Positions 62,049 through 64,000 of a DNA stretch of 64,000 nt are shown in pieces. Under the pieces are notes generated by a model. That model worked only from the letters and a program-made list of their open reading frames with translations, was not told the origin of the DNA and made no database searches. Position numbers and translations under genes: made by a program. Source of the stretch: Syntrophomonas sp. (GTDB lineage Bacteria > Bacillota > Syntrophomonadia > Syntrophomonadales > Syntrophomonadaceae). Positions within the stretch are counted from its first letter, which is position 1; each line of letters starts with the position of its first letter. Location of the stretch: contig JAENZE010000002.1 of assembly GCA_016841425.1 (NCBI GenBank), positions 124,001 to 188,000 of the forward strand, in the 5' to 3' direction.

Positions 62049-63401
62049 TTGAAGCCTACATATATCATAGGACATAAGAATCCTGATCTGGATTCCATAG
62101 CCTCAGCAATCAGCTATAAGGTCTATAAGCAGAGCAGTGATGAGGGTTTATATATTGCTGCAGCAGCCGGGGAACTAAACGATGAAGCCAAATACGTTCT
62201 GGAACATCTGGAGTTTGAACCCCCATTGATATTAAAAAACGTGGGGACGCGGGTGGAAGATCTGCTTGATGAAGAGGACTATCTTTATTTTACGGCTGAC
62301 ATGAGTATGACTGAGATAGGTAATCTAATGCGTAAAAACAACTTGAAGACAGTTCCAGTTTTGGGTGATCAGAAAAGATTCCTGGGATTGGTTACTATTG
62401 GAGATCTGGCTATGATTTTTTTGGAAAAACTGGGGACAGGCCACCATTTGGATAGGAGTCCCCTGATCCTGCAAGAAATACTAGAGTTGAAAGTATCGAA
62501 CATAATGAAAACCCATGATCTGATGTTATTCGAAAAAGACGAAACGGTAGAAGAGGCTAGAAAAAATATGATATCCACCCGATTTAGAAACTATCCCGTG
62601 GTAGATGAAAAGAATCATTATTTAGGTATGATATCCAGATATAATTTGCTGGAAATGAAAAGAAAGCAGTTGATTCTGGTTGACCATAACGAAAAAAAGC
62701 AGGCCGTTGATGGAGTGGAAGAAGCTGAAATAAGAGAGATTATAGACCATCACCGGGTAGGTGATCTGCAGACTATATCTCCCATATATTTTCACAATGA
62801 GCCAGTTGGTTCAACCTGCACTCTGATTGCAGAAAAATACCTGGAAAATGAGATTTACTGCAGCAAGAATCTTGCTGCATTAATGATGGCCGGAATACTA
62901 AGTGATACTATGCTTCTAAAATCACCGACCACCACGCCGAAGGATCAGCGTATAACCAGCAGGCTGCAGGAAATTTCAGGCTTCGAACCCCTTAGCTGGG
63001 GCAGGAAGATCTTCGAGATCACCAGGAACTGGGAGAGCATGAGTGAGGAAGACCTCATTAGTGAGGATTTAAAGGAGTACACTATCTTTGATGATACCTT
63101 TGCTATAGCACAGCTGGAAACTATTGATATAACAGGCATTGCGGCCAGGAAAAACAACCTGACCGAGAGCATGGAGTCAATTTGTGTCCGCAGAGGATAT
63201 GTACTGCTGTGCTTGATGATTACTGATATTATGGAAGAAAAAACTGAAATGATAATAGTGGGGGACAAGAGGTCGGCGGCGGAGATGGCATTTGGGCAGT
63301 CTGCGGTTAATAACAGTATCATTCTTAAAGGAGTAATGTCCAGGAAAAAACAGGTAGTACCAGTGATATTTGAAGCTTTGAGAAAGCAGAGTCTGATATG
63401 A
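62049..63401 (+). CDS. CBS-domain family II inorganic pyrophosphatase (DHH family)
   Basis: The DHH phosphoesterase halves are split by two CBS domains. GHKNPDLDSIASAI carries the DxD metal motif, residues of about 70-220 contain the CBS pair (SNIMKTHDLMLFEKDETVEEA), and EIIDHHRVGD is the DHH motif. PVGSTCTLIAEKYLE, ILSDTMLLKSPTTTPKD and the C-terminal SRKKQVVP complete the fold. It hydrolyses pyrophosphate and is regulated by adenine nucleotides. The 450-residue length lacks a DRTGG domain. TTG start after GAGGGGGAG. Confidence 0.92.
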   Translation: MKPTYIIGHKNPDLDSIASAISYKVYKQSSDEGLYIAAAAGELNDEAKYVLEHLEFEPPLILKNVGTRVEDLLDEEDYLYFTADMSMTEIGNLMRKNNLKTVPVLGDQKRFLGLVTIGDLAMIFLEKLGTGHHLDRSPLILQEILELKVSNIMKTHDLMLFEKDETVEEARKNMISTRFRNYPVVDEKNHYLGMISRYNLLEMKRKQLILVDHNEKKQAVDGVEEAEIREIIDHHRVGDLQTISPIYFHNEPVGSTCTLIAEKYLENEIYCSKNLAALMMAGILSDTMLLKSPTTTPKDQRITSRLQEISGFEPLSWGRKIFEITRNWESMSEEDLISEDLKEYTIFDDTFAIAQLETIDITGIAARKNNLTESMESICVRRGYVLLCLMITDIMEEKTEMIIVGDKRSAAEMAFGQSAVNNSIILKGVMSRKKQVVPVIFEALRKQSLI

Positions 63402-63420
63402 ACATAAAAAGGACTAACAG

Positions 63421-63475
63421 CAGGAGATGCTTGCATGTTTAATGCAAGCATCTTCCTGCCGGTTGCTTTTTTATT
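63421..63475. terminator. Bidirectional hairpin between convergent genes
   Basis: CAGGAGATGCTTGCAT pairs with ATGCAAGCATCTTCCTG (one bulge), followed a few bases later by CTTTTTTATT. It separates the pyrophosphatase gene from the convergent permease gene. Confidence 0.75.
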
Positions 63476-63493
63476 GAAGATAGGAACAAACCA

Positions 63494-64000
63494 TTAATCT
63501 CTTCGCAAAGCTTCTATGGGATCTAAACGAGATGCCTTGTTGGCCGGCAGCATTCCGAATAGGATGCCAATTCCAGCAGAAAAAATGAAGGCTAATAGCA
63601 TAGTTGCCCATGATACCAAAGGCGGCCATTTAGCCAGTTTGGCTATTAAGTAAGCTCCGCCGACTCCCAGAGTCATGCCTATTATCCCTCCAATTAGGCA
63701 TAACACTATTGCTTCAATAAGAAATTGTGTAAGTATATCTTTTCGACGAGCCCCCAGGGCCATACGCAGCCCGATTTCCCGGGTGCGTTCGGTAACTGAA
63801 ACCAGCATGATGTTCATTACCCCGATGCCTCCTACCAGCAAAGAGATACCGGCGACAGCACCGATGATCAGGGTCAGTATACCAGTAATGTTACCCACCA
63901 TTTCCATCTGCTGGTCCAGGGTTTGGGACATATAGGTGACCCCATGGTGACGCCGTTCCAGGAATGTAACAACTTTTTCGGTAGTCGCCTGTACGTCTTC
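63494..64000 (-). CDS. MacB/FtsX-type ABC transporter permease, 5' end outside window
   Basis: The frame is open to base 64000 on the minus strand. The visible 168 residues are the C-terminal FtsX domain: VGGIGVMNIMLVSVTERTREIGLRMALGA, two further membrane helices and the ending ASRLDPIEALRRD, all typical of MacB-like permeases for macrolides, peptides or lipoproteins. The N-terminal helix and most of the extracytoplasmic domain lie beyond the window. Confidence 0.92.
   Translation of the reverse strand, partial: EDVQATTEKVVTFLERRHHGVTYMSQTLDQQMEMVGNITGILTLIIGAVAGISLLVGGIGVMNIMLVSVTERTREIGLRMALGARRKDILTQFLIEAIVLCLIGGIIGMTLGVGGAYLIAKLAKWPPLVSWATMLLAFIFSAGIGILFGMLPANKASRLDPIEALRRD

Overview
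The window reads as a chromosomal segment of a Gram-positive, endospore-forming, anaerobic clostridial bacterium. Evidence includes the whole spoIIIA operon, spoIVB, spo0A, strong AGGAGG ribosome binding sites, many TTG/GTG starts and a low-to-mid GC content. Type IV pilus genes, a two-subunit carboxylase and an OLE RNA locus fit a Syntrophomonas-like member of the Clostridia. That placement is inference from gene content, not from a database match.

Layout. 0-7 kb: the end of a type IV pilus operon (pilD end, two prepilin-like proteins, a PilX-like protein, pilM, pilN, pilO), facing a convergent HDOD regulator. 7.4-12.4 kb: a BMP-family (nucleoside-type) ABC importer whose first gene is separated from the rest by a structured repeat. 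12.5-15.3 kb: the TldD/TldE protease pair. 15.4-18.1 kb: aroQ, an M24 peptidase, efp and a zinc-ribbon protein. 18.5-23.7 kb: spoIIIAA-AH. 23.9-27.1 kb: a carboxyltransferase-AccB fusion and accC. 27.2-32.5 kb: asp23, amaP, a DUF2273 gene, nusB, folD, xseA, xseB, ispA, with a second copy of the structured repeat. 32.6-40.7 kb: an OLE-type large noncoding RNA, its partner oapA, then dxs, tlyA, nadK, mnmM, argR and recN, with a gene-free repeat-rich stretch between argR and recN.

40.75-50.9 kb is an AT-rich accessory island placed between recN and spoIVB-spo0A, which usually adjoin in this group. It holds two related cassettes. Each encodes a small secreted protein (the two are about 92% identical), a secreted papain/C39-like cysteine peptidase and a larger exported protein. 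Only the second keeps its divergent ECF sigma/anti-sigma (DUF4367) pair. The first keeps a collapsed anti-sigma remnant and the same ECF-type promoter, so one sigma factor may control both. Palindromic elements, a possible transposase scrap, a frameshifted membrane gene and decayed coding sequence lie in the same island.

50.9-64 kb returns to ordinary clostridial genes: spoIVB, spo0A, a SteA/SteB-like pair with a glycosyltransferase and a MraY-like transferase (envelope or division), a PepT-like peptidase, a DUF3866 protein, a Nudix hydrolase, an EndoQ-like nuclease, a ComB-like protein, a CBS-domain pyrophosphatase and the end of a MacB-type permease.

The most notable signals are the duplicated sigma-controlled cysteine-peptidase cassettes, the OLE RNA/OapA locus, and the structured repeat family that sits between duplicated hairpins. 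No tRNA, rRNA, CRISPR array or prophage was seen.
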